A DNA stretch of 64,000 nucleotides from Trichosphaerium sp. ATCC 40318. Taxonomy: Eukaryota > Discosea > Flabellinia > Trichosidae. A program made the position numbers and the translations under genes. Below the pieces are notes generated by a model, which saw only the letters and a list, made by a program, of their open reading frames with translations, was not told where the DNA came from and did no database searches. Shown one piece after another: positions 36,001 through 53,400 of this stretch. Where the stretch lies: contig JALMLS010000593.1 in assembly GCA_038496445.1 (NCBI GenBank), positions 1 through 64,000 of the forward strand, written 5' to 3'. Position 1 is the first letter of the stretch. Every line of letters begins with the position of its first letter.

Positions 36001-36956
36001 TCTTCTTGTCAATTTTTTGTCGTTTTGGTGGAGATTCTTTTTGTGGATCTTTGGGACTGGAACTAGGAGATTTCCTCTTTCTTTCTTCTCTAAATGGAGA
36101 GTGTGCATAGTGCTTCTTTGCAGGGGGTTTGTATTGCTTCTTCAAAGGACTATACGGTAAGATAGATAGATGTGATTGTTGTGAATCATCACTAGCTTGT
36201 GTCTCTTCTTGGCACTCTAAATGAACGAAACAAAACAATAAGCAACAGAACAAAAAACACTTGGGACATTACCAAGTGGATCTGGTCCGAAAATATCTTG
36301 ATCAGACATGCCACCTTCATCTTCTTTCTCAGCACTCACTTTTTGTTTCTTACTGGGATGGGCTTGAGATAGTTGCTCAGCAACGAACGATACCAGGGGA
36401 GCTTCTGTGTTGCAATTTTGTTGACGCTCAGTGATGCTTGCAGGAGTTTTTGCAGCCTGCTCTTTCGGCGGTGCAACATCCAAACGTCGCTTCTTTGCCT
36501 TGACATTTTGTCTTGAACTATCTTCACTTATTGTAGGAGCGTTGACGGTTGTTTTAGTTCCTCCGTCCTTTACGAGAAAATTGTCCAAACTGTTTGTTCT
36601 CTCTATCTTAGATGGATTCTACAGTGTTGTGAGCATGCAAGTATGGCTTTGTGACATGTTGTAGTATGTCGCTAAGTCAAAACTTACCTTCCGTTTTCTT
36701 TTCTTTGTTACGTCGCTGTCAGACTTACGTCTACGCGTTTCTGAGCTGTCAGGCGGTGTTGAGCTATCTCCGTCGTCTTTTGAATTGCCACCGGCTCGAA
36801 AATAGCTCTCAAGTTTAGTTTGGCCACTGTTACTTGATTTCTACGCGTTATAAGACAATTTTGCTGTTGTTGGTCTAAAAAAGCTGATTGCGCGTATAAT
36901 TATAAACAAACCTTCTTTGGTATCCTTTTCACCCATTTGCTAGACTTAGACGACAT
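33015..36956 (-). CDS. POLN: Family A DNA polymerase of POLN/POLQ type with PIP box and exonuclease-like domain
   Basis: The start MSSKSSKWVKRIPKK is followed by GQTKLESYFRAG, a textbook PCNA-interacting (PIP) box. About 350 low-complexity Lys/Ser-rich residues with nuclear signals (KKRKRK) come next. An exonuclease-like fold (ASFDCKLALKGVLQSN, FANLFDLKIAAWLCDPE) precedes the polymerase: EVQGIKFDDRLLQRVKHALE, TGRFSSSHPNLQNLPKDEIK, motif A DYSQLEMRILAHVAG, motif B RAKSMVYGITYGMG, NTIIQGTAADVVKQAMIKTQ and motif C LLLQIHDELIYEV. There is no helicase part, so it resembles POLN rather than full POLQ. Such enzymes work in translesion synthesis or end joining in the nucleus. Introns are about 50 nt; some central exon borders are approximate. 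Confidence 0.9.
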
Positions 36957-37360
36957 TTTGAAAGTATTAATGCGCCCGTTAGCTAAAAAGTCAAAATAGC
37001 CACTTATCAAGCCCTACCAGCCAAATATACCTCTAACGACGCGCGGCATTTGTATTATTTACAAGAATGGTTTTGAACTTTTCATTATTTTCGAATTTTT
37101 TTGAAATTACAGTTTACGTGGAAGTATGTACACGTGGGTTTTTAGAGACAATTTTTTTTTTTTTGTTTAGTCAACTCAGTCACAGGTCAAGCTAAAACAT
37201 TCGTTGACATTAAGCAACATTGTTTGTGTATTGTTCGTTCACTGAGGTGAGCAGGTGCATCCGAAACGCCAACAAGATCATACAACTTGGAAAAGTTGTG
37301 CATTATTGTACCGTTAGGTGAACCTACAACAATCGTGTCAGACAAGGCGGAGCATTATTA
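36957..37360. other. Intergenic spacer, 404 bp
   Basis: Between the 5' end of the polymerase gene and the 3' end of the TPLATE gene, both on the minus strand. No coding or RNA feature seen. Confidence 0.4.
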
Positions 37361-40300
37361 TTAACACGTACTATCAGTAATGAGAATATTGGTAGCAATA
37401 ATCTTTATCCAATGGGCCTTGTTCGCAAGCAGTACCAGTAGTACAGGTACAGTAGAACAACGCACTTCCACGCGTATTGCTGTGTGATCTTTACTTGTTT
37501 GAGTTCCTGTGATGGTAAAGAGAATCTTATCATCCCTATTTTGTAAACACCAATGTTAACAACGAACTACACATTGAGAAAAATAAAATTAAAATCCTTA
37601 CCATCCTGTAATACCAGCATAGCCATATTGTGAGTGCTTACTGCTATACTCCCACCGTAGAGCCTGGTGGAAAGATTCATACAGTTTCTGCGGATCATGT
37701 GGAGAGCCAGGTAACACAACTGCTTCGAACTGGAATGCGTTTGGGTATCGATTCCATTGAACCAAGAACTCTTGCGCTGTAAGTTTGAAAGGGCTGATGA
37801 ACTGGTTTATATCTACAGGGTAACACCGTGCCACAATTGGTTTTGGTGGCCCTCTAATCTCCATAGACTCTCTTGCATCCCCACCAATGGTTACTTGTAA
37901 GGAAATAGCATTAGCTGAGAAGGAATTGACACGGAATGTCCATATATTAGTGAGTAATTGTTTTGGTCCTACATACAGTTAAACAGGTACAATTTCACTA
38001 ATGTGTACCCAATAACGGAATAGCCCATAGTGTACGATCTCTTGGCAAGTAGGTATCAAGTGACCCTGTAAGAAACAGTTATTAGTGCCCTAACATACAT
38101 ACAAATACAAGTACCTCTCATCAAACACAATACACGCATATTCTTAAGTTGTCTACTCGTATTGTTTCGTAACTTCAGCGTGAGTGTCTATAATAAAAAA
38201 AGTTAAATTAACACTTCGAAGAGGAAACACAACAAACAAATAAATATAAAACTGACCAAGCGATGAAATCTACAATTATAACTGTGTTGGCAAGTGATTG
38301 AAAGAGGATCAGAAGAACCAAGCAAGTGGATTGGTGGCGCATGACGTATAGGAGCACTATCTCTTTCTATTTGCGTCAAGGATTTGCTGTAAGCCAAAAG
38401 GAATTCGTCATCTGGATGCCGTGATCTTGGATCACTAAAATCGATTGGAGCTCCATAAAATAGCACATCATCAGCACAGCGTTCACTAAACTACGTTTAG
38501 TACAAAGAATACATAGTTTAGACGTACAAAAAGCTAGCTGTGTTTCCTCTAGCTGCCATAATCCGCCGTGCTAATGTCTTACACCTTTGAGAGGTAACAA
38601 CGTCTTTGTTACAAACAAGAGCCAACTTCTTTAAAATATTGACAATCTCAGTTGCATGCTCATCAATTCCTTTCTCGCCTAGTAAACACAAGCAAGATAA
38701 CACAATCTCCATGTTTTTAATCCTACCAACGAATTGATCGGCACGGAACTAAATAAAAGCGTCAATCGAATTGAAAAAAAAAAGGCAAAAAAATAGGAAA
38801 AAAAAAGAAATTGACGAATTATTCATACACCAAGTGTTCCTGAACGAAAAGCTTGTTTGCCCTTTAGAGGTTTCATTAAGAATTTTATCCTTATCAATGT
38901 CAGAATATTTGGTGCTTCTTTACGGAAAAGCTTTTCAGGCATATGTTTAAGTAAAACAAAGATTAGACTTAAAATAGCAGGTTCACTTCTCATATTTCCC
39001 AAAGCAGTGCATAGTTTGCCCAACAACTAGTAGTAACTCAATAAAACAAACCATCGTAGAAGAATCAAGTCCAAAAGGACAAAAAACAAGACAAGTGACG
39101 TACATTAGTGACAGCAGCCTGAGAAGGGTGTTCAGGAAGTGCAAATAAATTATGACACAACACATCCAATAGTTGGCTTTTAAAGTTAGATATAATAAAT
39201 TTAAACGATAGTGTACGCACGTATAAGCGTTGTGAGTGAAGTTTCGAGAGCTACAGCTCCACTTTAAGCAATTTATCGAAAACTCCAAAATATATATAGC
39301 TGCTTCACGCCAAGTTTCTAAATCAGAAACAGGCACAGGCGATCGCAAGCGTTGCAACAATCCGTCTATTGCCTGCCGTAATATAGACGAAGCAAATTCT
39401 TCCTTAAATGGGTCATCTGCATCTTGACGTGCCTCACTACGTAAGAAAGAGTAAGAGAACAAAAAAAACAGCTGAAGAAAGAAAGAAATAAAACATACGA
39501 GAAAATGTCTGTTGTAAACTGAGCTTCGAATACGGAACGTAGTATAGCCAAAGGTGTTGTTGCATTGCTTTGAATGGACATAATAATATTAAATAAGCGA
39601 ATAAGTAGAGTAAACCGTTCTGTAGCATCTCTGACGGTTCCTTTGATTAGAGGCAACAATCGTGAAATAACAGGCGCTAATTTAGATCGTGATAGTCCGC
39701 CCAAAGAAGATAGAACAAGAGAAATAATCTGTCCACTACATGAAGACCCAGACTGGCGTCTACGCGCAATAATCTCGCAACACTTATTAGCTACACAGAG
39801 TAGCCATTGTGGTTGGATTGTTACATGCTTCGATACGTGTACTATTGCGCTTGCAGCTTCAAAAGCAATAGCTTTGTTTTGTACACTGACGAGCGGCAAA
39901 ACATGAGTTTCTATAAAACTGACAATATCGACATCAGATAAGATACGCTTGTTCATGGCCTAAACACACAGCAATTAGAGGCAGTGGTATTACAGATATA
40001 ATTCTTTAAAGTACCTGTATCAAAGCGTATGACACTGGATACACAGCGGCTCGCCGCAAGTGTACAGGTAGACATGATAATCTGTAAATAATATACGTTG
40101 TCTTGGCAATCAACTTTTCAACAATAAATTTACGCATTTTTTTCAAGCCTGCAATGAACTCGGGAGATCTCAAAATATCATTAGCAACGGTTAACAACTT
40201 TATATCTTGTATATCAACCTGTCAAGTGCATGATTCATTTTACCCCATGGAGCTGCTCCAACATCTTTAAACAGTGATCCCACCTACAAATAAACTAAGG

Positions 40301-41163
40301 ACCACACCACGCTATAATTTAATAAAACATACAGCTTCAAATGCGAGTGCAATAACCCTAAAATCTGCTTCATGAAAATTGCCTTCTTCTGTAATAATAA
40401 TGTCAACAATAGCTGTCCATGCCTTCTCTGTCCATTCTTGCGCCGAACACTAGCTGTGATTAGTACTATTATTGTCAAACTGTTAAAAAGACTCGATTTA
40501 CATCAAATGGAGAATAAAGCATTGTATCTTGTATCAATGATAGTGCCTCGCGTCTCACAGCTGAGTGTTCATCTCGCAGCATTTTCTAAAGGTGTTAGAA
40601 CTCAAAATCAAGCACGTGAACCTACAATTGGATGTATGTCTTTCATTGGTGCCGCCATTAACTCAACTGCGAGTCTAGAGTGCCTACAGCAAGTCAACAA
40701 GCGTGTACATTTCCCCAATAAAAAAAAACCAACAATTACCTTGTTAACTTTAATGCTTGTAGTCGCACTTTAAACTCTGAGCTCGCTAGACCTTGGTCAA
40801 CCACTTTTTCTAATACCTTGACCTCCTTCCTTTTTTTTGTTTGCGTTAGAGCGCAGTTCGCGTATTTAAATAGCGTACCATGCAGCTGCAGATACGTTGC
40901 ATAAAGACATGGAACCCAGAGCACGTAACGCAAGAAGCTTTACTGTTGTATCATTACTCGCGAGCCCATGCTACAGCGAGTTAGTGTCACCTATTAAAGT
41001 GCTGTACCTGTAGAACGGTTTGAAAAAAATGATCTATATTCACACCAAGCCTACTCACGCGGTTTAATAGCGCATGTAAAGCTGAAGCTTGTTTTTCTGT
41101 GTCGTTAGAGGCTATAGCCTGCTGTGTTTCCTCAACCTCAAACAATTCGGTGCCTGCTGCCAT
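37361..41163 (-). CDS. TPLATE: TPLATE-type large subunit of the TSET/TPLATE endocytic complex
   Basis: The start MAAGTELFEVEETQQAIASN leads into HEAT-like helices (NDTTVKLLALRALGSMSLCN, SSEFKVRLQALKLTR, HSAVRREALSLIQDTML, FRVIALAFEA). A middle block ADDPFKEEFASSILRQAIDG corresponds to TPLATE's KDDLNSVTSKSLFREELVAM. The C-terminal third has APPIHLLGSSDPLSITCQHS against TAYPLTGSSDPCYIEAYHL. It also has IVARCYPVDINQFISPFKLT, then AQEFLVQWNRYP, against VILRCQPYKIPLTELLLPHK, then ISPVEFFRLWPSLP. YGYAGITGW matches YGGFVGMMIFG. These comparisons are from memory of Arabidopsis TPLATE. The protein has the adaptin-like trunk plus appendage layout, about 1,050 residues. TSET is an AP-like membrane-trafficking complex known in plants and Dictyostelium and largely lost in opisthokonts. 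An AP-5 or other adaptin subunit is the alternative, but motif order favours TPLATE. Confidence 0.8.
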
Positions 41164-41361
41164 TTCTACCAAACGGGTTCGAAAGTTTGCGGCCCGTTGA
41201 ACTTTTTATGCTGCGCCTTTTACTTGTTTGAGAGTTGTTACTATTTTTTGTCTCCAGTGGTCAGCTTTTGGTCTCAACTCAAATTCAACAATAAATTTCG
41301 TTAACAGGTCAACCAAAAAGGCCTCCCCACACAAGCGAAAGTCTTCACTGCGGCTCAAAGG
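41164..41361. promoter_or_regulatory. Divergent promoter between TPLATE and USP47
   Basis: Only 198 bp separate the two start codons, so the genes probably share a promoter region. No clear TATA box. Confidence 0.45.
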
Positions 41362-46343
<4,982 letters not shown>

Positions 46344-46577
46344 AAAAAAACAATCCGTTGTATTGCCTTTTATTCCTTACTTAATAAACCCAAAATAGTA
46401 TATCATGTATTTTAGCTTTTAATAGCGTGTGGTGGACTTTGTGGTATACAATAGAACTACTCAAGAAAATAAAACAAATCTAGTAACTCTACAACAGCGA
46501 ATTTGGTAGACTCACAGTCCCAACGCACTGAAGTGAGAAACAAAGCGCTAAAAAAAAACCAAACAGCGACGTCACGC

Positions 46578-49500
46578 ATGGAAAGTAACGAAGTGGACGT
46601 TCTGGACGTAAGTGACTCTTTTTCAGATGGAAACTCTTCTTCTAAGCCAAAACGGCGGCGGCACGTAAGAGAAAACCAAGTAGGTGACATTTACGTATTG
46701 TAAAACAATTTTAACATATTTTGTCCGCTGTAGGTGTGTGCAGGTGATATAAAGAAGCTTGTGTTGTCATTAAACGATGACGAGCTGTCTAGTTCGTGTG
46801 AGTATGCTTCAGCTCCACCGAGTCCAAGCATATCAATGAGAGACGTGGAGCTTATATCAGCGCCTTTAACAGCAATATACAACCCCGACCTAGCTCATCT
46901 AAAAAAAACTCCACGACCACAATCTGCACCTAGTACGCGTTTTTGTACCCACTACTACTAGTACTAAGTGCTTACGCTTCTGTTGTATTGCACTCTAAAC
47001 GAGATACCGTTCACCCCTACGACGCCTTTCCTGAAAAAGCAAAGAGTGACTTTCGCATTGTTGTACAGCGTAGCCCGCGCTCGAGTAAGGAAAGCTCGCC
47101 TCGTAACACTCGAAATGCACATTCTAGACATTCGTCTAGAGGAAGCTCAAGGAGTGAAGGATCGCCTAGAACTTACAAAACCAAGAAAGGGAGGTCCAAA
47201 TCGACAGCACGATCAAGACCAAAAAAATCACCACGCAATAATATTAATATACGCGTGGCGCAATCATCTACAAGGAAACTAACGTACGCGCGGTTGTTCA
47301 AAACAGTTTTTTTTTTCCAAAAACGAAATTAACCGCAAACAATAGTGATTCTGAGGTACTTCGCCTTTCTGCCGATAGTACATCTACCCTAGATAGTATC
47401 TCTGATAGTGAGCTTGAGTTCAGTGATGGTACGTGCCGTAAAAGGATGTTTCGTTCCTAATTTGTAATGTGTTTTTAGGTGCCGTTTCGCCAAAAATTCG
47501 TAAGCTTACTCCTTCGCGGTTCGCTCCGTTTGTTAAGGACTTGCAACCTAATCCAATAGATGAAGGTCAAATAGTAGAACCTACATTTGAACCAACAGAT
47601 GAAGTTACGAGAGTTAATACTCTCGGTTATATTATACAAGAAAAACAACAACAAAACGAAACTATAAAAAAAAAGAAACTTACAAAATCTACTTCCAGTG
47701 AGCCTTCGAGACTAACTTCAAGTGACCACTCTCGAACGACTTCACATGGGTCCTCAACAGGTTCTCCAAGTGATTCTAGAACGAATTCTTTTGGATCACT
47801 TAAGGAATCACAAAGTCATTCCAGAAAAGGATCTAGAAAAGGGTCAAGAGATTATTCAAAAAAAAAGTCACGTTCACGAGCGAACTCAACAATATCAGAA
47901 GAGCGAAATCACTTTCGCAAGAAATCAGACCGTGACCACGCTAGAAAGGAGTCACGCTCGCGATCTAACTCTACGATATCAGAAGAAAGAGTTCATAAAC
48001 GAAAGAAAACAGATCGCGAGCATTCAAAGAAGGAGTCACGGTCTAGATCAAATTCGACATACTCAGACCGAGATCACTATCGGAAGAAATCTGATAGAGA
48101 GCGGTCAAGCTCAACAGTTTCTAGAGAGTATGCTCCAGAGAGATATGAGCGCGACCATTCTCGTAAAAAGTCGGAGCGCTCTGATAAGAGAGATCACTCT
48201 CGTAAGAAGTCTAGTAGAGATCATTCTCGTAAAAAATCTCGAAAAGGCTCAAGAGCCACAGCAAGTAAGTATAAGAAGAGTAATTTACCTTAGAAACTAA
48301 TAAGAATGTAGATACAGGGATGTATCAAGTAGATCCAAGACTAGCAAGTTGTCTCGTAAAATGTGTTGTAGACGGAGAAATTAGAGCAATCCGCATACCA
48401 AAGAAGATAGGCATAGCTAAATTAAAGAGGATTATTGGTGCTAGGTTTAAAAAGAAGATATCAAAAATGAGATATGATTTAGAGGGTGACCTTGTTACAA
48501 TAGCTGATGACTCAGGTATGGTTTTATTTTACCTTAGCAAACTTTTCAATTATTAAGTACTATTCAGATGTATCTGTTTGGATTGAACTAGGTGACATGC
48601 AGCCTGGTATTCTGAAGCTGGAAGTAACAACACGATCACAACAGGAAAGAACAGAGAGGTTTGCTACTATAGATATAAGTACTTCAATGAGGTATGTTCT
48701 ATTGTACTAGTCGGTGACAGCTTGGTGACTTTTTTCTCTTTTTTAGGATTCAACAATCAAATATTATTCTTGGTGAACAAATTGGCAAAGGTTTCTTTGC
48801 TAAAGTACACGAAGCTCATTGGCATGGCCTAAAAGTGGCTTGTAAAATTGTAGATATGAATATGTGGAAAGAACGATCTCAGAGGGAGCTTTTGGCACAA
48901 GAATTAAGTATATTAACACAAGTACGACATCCTCGTGTTGTGCTCTTCCTTGGTGCTTGCTTGGAAGCGAATCCAAAATACATACTACTGGAGGTACATC
49001 ATAAACTAGAAATACTCGGATTTTTGTTTACCTGGGTGTAGTATATGGAGGGTGGAACATTGCGGCAGTTTTTGGATGATAACATTCCTGACTATCACCG
49101 GAAACTACAAATAGCATTTGATGTTGCGTTAGGCATGAATTACCTGGTGTCTAGAAGGATACTTCATCGTGATTTAACCAGTTGTAACGTAATGGTAAGA
49201 TTTTTAGACTCAACAGTTAAGAATCGTATGTTGTTACTTACAAACCTTTTAGTTGAGCCAGTCATTACGAGCCAAAGTAAGTGATTTTGGTTTATCAAAA
49301 GTTTTGCGTACGTGCTTAGTGACTACTTGTTGTTCTTTTGCTTACATACTTGTTAAAGCCAAAGCAGATGTAGTTATAAGTGATCACTTTGGTGCATGGC
49401 CATACATGGCACCAGAAGTTTTAACATTAAGCAAGTACACAGCTAAGTCTGATGTTTACTCGTTTGGTGTTTTATTATGGGAAATTGAGACAAGAGACAA

Positions 49501-49880
49501 CCCATGTAAGAATACTACAAAAGCCTGGTTGGACAAGGTTCTCAAAGGTGAACGTTTACCTATTGGAGACAGCTTTAGTACCTTCTTGGCGGAGATAATT
49601 CCTATCTGCTGGGCTCAAAACATAGATCTCAGGTTCAGTTTTGAACAAGTACGCTTACTACCTCTACTTGTTTGCAATGTTGTTGACTTATGTCTTCTTT
49701 AAGATTACAACTATCTTGAGTGCAGAGTTGCTTAAACATGACTCTCAACTACGCACAGCTGAATCATTGGCATCTCTTAGGTCCAGTGCGAGCTCCACAA
49801 AAATAGATGACAGGTGCTATATTATTGAAGATAAGACGCCGTCATCGCCTAGACTCGATGAACAAGAGCAACAAGCCTAG
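46578..49880 (+). CDS. TKL-type protein kinase with SR-rich repeats and PB1 domain
   Basis: The domain order is unusual. The first 130 residues are acidic and Ser-rich (VSDSFSDGNSSSKPKRRRHV). Then come RS-like stretches: SPRSSKESSPRNTRNAHSRH near 47080, and a long repeat array at 47791-48267. A PB1-like domain follows (CVVDGEIRAIRIPKKIG, YDLEGDLVTIADDS, VSVWIEL). The kinase is last: GEQIGKGFFAKVHEAHWHG, VACKIV with the ATP lysine, LHRDLTSCNVM, VSDFGLSKVL, AWPYMAPEVLTLSKYTAKSD and VYSFGVLLWEIETRD, typical of tyrosine kinase-like (TKL) enzymes. The catalytic loop has HRDLT, where TKLs usually have HRDLK. PB1 domains mediate pairing with other PB1 proteins, as in plant Raf-like kinases. Whether the SR part is a splicing-speckle signal or a kinase substrate is unknown. 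Confidence 0.82.
47791..48267 (+). repeat. Degenerate coding repeat, Arg/Ser/Lys-rich units of about 30 residues
   Basis: Within the TKL kinase gene the unit KKSRSRANSTISEERNHFRK recurs as ESRSRSNSTISEERVHKRKK and ESRSRSNSTYSDRDHYRKKS. Shorter RDHSRKKS units follow four times. The units are divergent in DNA, so the array is old rather than a fresh tandem expansion. Confidence 0.75.
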
Positions 49881-49991
49881 TTTTAAAAGGTGTACAATAA
49901 AATTTTAGTGTAAAGTACAACGAGAGCGTAGCCAGTTGAATTAAATGTACTACTATATTTACAAGGGTGTTGGGCGTCCGTACTGTTTGTT

Positions 49992-50289
49992 TTACACGTT
50001 GAAAGATGAAACGCCATCAACATTTGTCATTCGTAACATCTTTAGCTTTTTATTGCCTCGGCGCAGCATGAATTCAATAGATTCAAGTTTTGTGCTTTTA
50101 GAGCTTCAGAAAATATCGAAATGACGTTATTACGCACCGTGGTATGTCTCTGTTCTTCTCGTATTCAGCCCTGATGCTAGAACGGACTGCTCCTCGTTTG
50201 TCTGCTGGATATTTGTTTGCAGCTTGTAGAAAGTGGCGGTATTGAAGTAAAATACGCCGTTGTAACCCGCTCCGAAGTAAGTTCGACAT
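49992..50289 (-). CDS. SDHAF1: SDHAF1-like LYR-motif assembly factor, 84 aa
   Basis: Two exons, 50289-50138 and 50094-49992, separated by a 43-nt intron, give exactly 84 residues. The start MSNLLRSGLQRRILLQYRHF carries the LYR-type helix (here LQYR), then VRSSIRAEYEKNRDIPR joins in phase to TKLESIEFMLRRGNKKLKML. This matches SDHAF1, which ends in IPR-T-x-L-x-IEY-x-LRRGRRQL. SDHAF1 acts in the mitochondrial matrix, helping iron-sulphur cluster insertion into succinate dehydrogenase subunit B. It sits divergently 168 bp from DNA ligase III. The upstream in-frame codons lack an ATG, so the start at 50289 is the first available. Confidence 0.88.
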
Positions 50290-50457
50290 GTGAAGTTCTT
50301 GAAAATAGTTTTTTGTTTGGATTTTACTGGAAAGTTGGCGAATTGAAACAAACACAGTGCAGATGTTGCTACGCAGCGTAATTGGACTTTGAGATTAAGC
50401 TGTGTGTAAACTTAAACCATCATGCTTAATACGCCTTCATTATCAGCATAACACATC
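50290..50457. promoter_or_regulatory. Divergent promoter between SDHAF1 and LIG3
   Basis: The 168 bp between opposite start codons must serve both genes. No TATA box or CACGTG seen. Confidence 0.45.
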
Positions 50458-53400
50458 ATGGCGGATACATCAGGTAGTTTCGAATCGTATCGTAAACTCG
50501 TTTACATGATTGAGAAAATCAGTTCAAATATTGCAAAGACGACAACCATCAAAAACTTTGTAAAGACGTTTAAAGGAGATCTATATTTACTATGCAAACT
50601 ATTGCTGTGCAAAGATGATAGCAGGGTTAACGAACTAGTTCACGCGCCATTTTTATTTAAACTCATCCTAGGTATATAATTTACGCGAAAAGCAGCTGTG
50701 CAAGCTATTGAGTAATGTTTGGGGCTGTTCGGAAGAAGAAATAAAAACTAAGTATGAAACAAGCGGTGACATGCCCGGAACAGCGAAAACGGTGCGTATT
50801 AAGCAATTTCCGTAAAACACAAATCTTATTCATGTAATCTATCGACTAACTCGGCTAGTTCTTCCTGGAACACGGCGAACCAAAGAAAAAAGGGACTTTG
50901 ACGCTAAAGAATGTACGTTCCGTATATCCTGAATCACACTAAACCAATAAAAGGTTGACGATTGGCTAGAAAGTGTTGCAGGACTCACTAAAGAGGAAGA
51001 ACAACGCGAACAGTGGTATGAGCTTCTCCCAGAGTACGTTCAAGTAACAACTTAGTTTCGATTGGTTTTTTTTGTTGACACGTGTGAGCAAGGTGCACAG
51101 GTGAAGATTTGCGTATTATTTGCAAAATCCTTGATAAAGATTTAAAAGTTAAGATGAGTCCTAAGTGGGTTCTTGGTGCACTTCACCCAGATGCATATGA
51201 TGGTTAGTACTCTTTGTTATTGTTTTCGATGTTAAGCTTATGACTGTTAGCTTATAAGAACTCTCATGACTTGAAGAAAGTGATTACTAAGATCCAGAAC
51301 CAACAACTTGAAGGGGGAAAACTTAAAAAGACTCTCAGTGCTGGTTTGACACTCATGTCTCCTATCAAACCTATGTTGGCTCGTGCATGTAAATCTATTG
51401 CAGATTGTATGAAGAGAACACCAAACGGTGCTTACGCTGAGATTAAATACGACGGAGAACGCGTTCAAGTCCATAAAAATGGAGGCATATTTAAATTCTA
51501 CTCTCGAAATTTGAAAGCTAGTGTTCCTCACAAGGTGCCTCTTCACGGTTTGTCCAGTAATATTTACTAATAAGAATTTAGATAGAACGTGTTAGAGAGT
51601 ATCTGCCTAAGGCCACAGATGCCGACGAAATCATTCTTGATGGAGAGCTATTATGTGTACGAAGTGACACCTAAATCATTATTGTCATTTTGACATTTTT
51701 TTTTAAGGTTGACCTGAAAACAAGCAAACCGCTGCCGTTCGGAACGCTTGGCATCCATAAAAAGGCGGCTTATGCTAATGCTGATGTTTGTATTTACATC
51801 TTTGATATTCTTTACCTCAATGGGGAGAGTTTAATGTCCAAATCAATTCAAGAAAGAAGAAAGATTCTTGAAGCAAATGTCAAAGTACAAAAAACTTTAA
51901 ATATTCATTGGGTATGTGCTAACGCATCTGAATACAGGTCATCAAGAATCGTATTCATTTGTCTGAACAAATCAATGTGGAACAAGGACAAGAAGAAAAA
52001 CTTGAGAGACTACTCCGTCGCTGCTTCACACAAGGTCTAGAAGGTCTTGTTATAAAGGTTTGCTGTTTGGTTTTCAAGTTACGACAATTCTTTCTTACAC
52101 CGATGACTTTAGGATAAGAAGTCAGTCTACAAACCTGATGCTAGACATTGGCTCAAAATGAAGAAGGTAAAACAAACAATTAATTAAAAATACCACGTCA
52201 CGTGACGTGTTGATGTCTTTGTTTTTAACATTTTTATTCTTTTTAGGATTATCTTGCCGACTTGGCTGATACTTTAGATCTTGTTGTTTTAGGTGGTTTC
52301 TATGGTAAAGGTTCAAAAGGTAGACTCATCTTAAATGGCACATGACCTTTAATACTAACGGGTTTTTCTAGGTGGCCTGATTACCACTTTTCTTATGTGT
52401 ACTCTTGATAAGAAGAACTCTGTTTGGAAGACAGGTATTTTATAAAGAGGTTTTATTTACCACGTTTTTGACAATTGTTAGTTTGCAAGGCTGCAAGTGG
52501 AATTAAAGAAGCGCAGTTGAAGAATATGCAATCAGATTTCTTAACTGGAAAATATAAGATGATACCTATCAAAAAAGACCCAAGCTTGGTTAGTTACCAA
52601 CCAGTTATTGCCTTGTACAACATTAACATATTATTCTTAAGGTTCCAGACTGGCTCGATATTGGTAGCAACTCTCTCGTTCCAGACTTTTTAATTGCCAA
52701 CCCCAAGACGTACTATGAATTTCTCTTTTATTGTTATTTCTAACACCTCTGGTTAGTGCACCTGTTTGGGAGATTCTTGCTGCAGAAATCTCTGAAACAA
52801 CAACGCATACAGCTGGTGGTTACTCTCTACGTCATCCTCGTATCATAAAGTTCAGAGATGACAAGGTAAACTAACTATAGAGGTCTCCAAATTGACTTAT
52901 TCTTTTTTTTTCTTGTAGAATTATGAAACAGCTACCGATCTTGAGACGTTCATAGAGTTAGCCAAGGAGTCACAAATAGAGACAGATTTCAACCTTGCTG
53001 GTATAGAAGATGGTTCTAAAACACCTGAGAAGTTAAAGAAGAAAAATGCAGCTGCATCAAAGAAACCTGTTGTAGAGAAGAAGACGGTTAAAAAAAAGGC
53101 AGAGAAAAAAGTTGATGAAATGGAAATTGAAGTTATGGATAACAAGGAGCGTGGTACTATCGTTTACGTTTCTGGTAATATCACTCGTCCGCAAGATTCA
53201 GAAGAAGGAGACAAAAAGGTTAGTTTCTATCACACTTATCAGTGCAACATGTTGAACCTACTGTAGTTGGTTATGTTCCCTGCGAATGACTCTGGTAGTT
53301 GGCCTAAGAAGAGCAAGTTATTTAAAGCGATTGGTATGGTCATATAAGACTTGTTCTTGTTTTTCTTATTTCTTTGATAAGGTGAGGCTTGGCCAAAGGT

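Noticed and set aside
37380-37490. Plus-strand mini-ORF with hydrophobic start (MRILVAIIFIQWALFAS)
   Set aside because: It is antisense to the last exon of the TPLATE gene, which reads on in phase to TAA at 37363-37361.
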